From the NCBI RefSeq assembly GCF_000252445.1, contig NC_017805.1, positions 62,001 to 126,000 on the forward strand: 64,000 nt of DNA, in the 5' to 3' direction. Origin of the DNA: Deinococcus gobiensis I-0. GTDB taxonomy: Bacteria > Deinococcota > Deinococci > Deinococcales > Deinococcaceae. Shown here piece after piece: positions 63,991 to 64,000 of the stretch (positions are counted from its first letter, which is position 1; every line of letters starts with the position of its first letter). Made by a program: the position numbers and the translations under genes. The notes beneath the pieces were generated by a model. The model was not told the origin of the DNA and did not search any database. It saw only the letters and a program-made list of their open reading frames with translations.

Positions 63991-64000
63991 GCGGTTGACA

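Overview
The window is high-GC, densely packed bacterial DNA whose gene content points to a Deinococcus-like organism (Deinococcota). The evidence is the combination of a caa3-type oxidase fused into one operon with bc-complex genes, tandem iron-siderophore binding proteins, an FTR1/imelysin iron system, AnmK/MurQ cell-wall recycling, several -10-like TANNNT boxes lying 5-8 nt upstream of start codons (the leaderless-transcript signature known from Deinococcus), and a short inverted-repeat element of the small-repeat kind. This is inference from gene content; no species can be named from the sequence alone.

Layout. 1-1426: end of a PAS/degenerate-GGDEF protein. 1473-4558: an Mhq-like quinone/aromatic-response operon (MarR repressor, two ring-cleavage VOC dioxygenases, esterase). 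4580-9218: DUF99 protein, a membrane-anchored protein, a tandem GNAT, a KGG stress protein and a secreted UshA-type 5'-nucleotidase. 9298-11088: ABC exporter. 11162-18263: MurQ, AnmK and a GntR/UTRA regulator divergent from a peptide-type ABC importer, with paired operators between them. 18399-20704: TPR protein and a tyrosine-recombinase-fold protein without its catalytic residues. 20823-28483: ferric-siderophore/heme-type ABC operon (three binding proteins, two permeases, one ATPase, a sucrase/ferredoxin-like protein) facing hemD. 28748-31442: PQQ-type sugar dehydrogenase plus a Cu/Zn superoxide dismutase fused to a beta-propeller. 31617-36925: imelysin-like protein, FTR1 iron permease and an ABC exporter. 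36967-42334: four proteins of unknown or mixed role and a KimA-like APC permease preceded by a leaderless cysteine-rich upstream ORF. 42369-48494: cytochrome c oxidase (ctaC, ctaD, ctaE), CtaG-like protein, small membrane protein, Rieske protein and a cytochrome b-cytochrome c fusion, in effect a complex III-IV operon. 48604-57257: secreted proteins, a structured inverted-repeat element, an active-looking GGDEF protein, DUF305/DUF3105, a GH128-like glycosidase and a GAF-GAF histidine kinase.

57908-63990 is the accessory end. A 1234-residue eCIS-core (DUF4157) protein with an HEVTH motif and a composition-shifted C-terminal module is followed by two small paralogous genes. This looks like a polymorphic toxin delivered by a contractile injection system, with duplicated immunity genes, and is the most interesting system in the window. 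The genes after about 60.3 kb are visibly less GC-rich and use codons (AGA, AGG, ATA) rare elsewhere in the window, consistent with transfer.

Iron handling and redox recur: siderophore uptake, FTR1, heme synthesis (hemD), superoxide dismutase and heme-copper respiration lie within 28 kb. No rRNA, tRNA, CRISPR array or intact insertion sequence was recognised.
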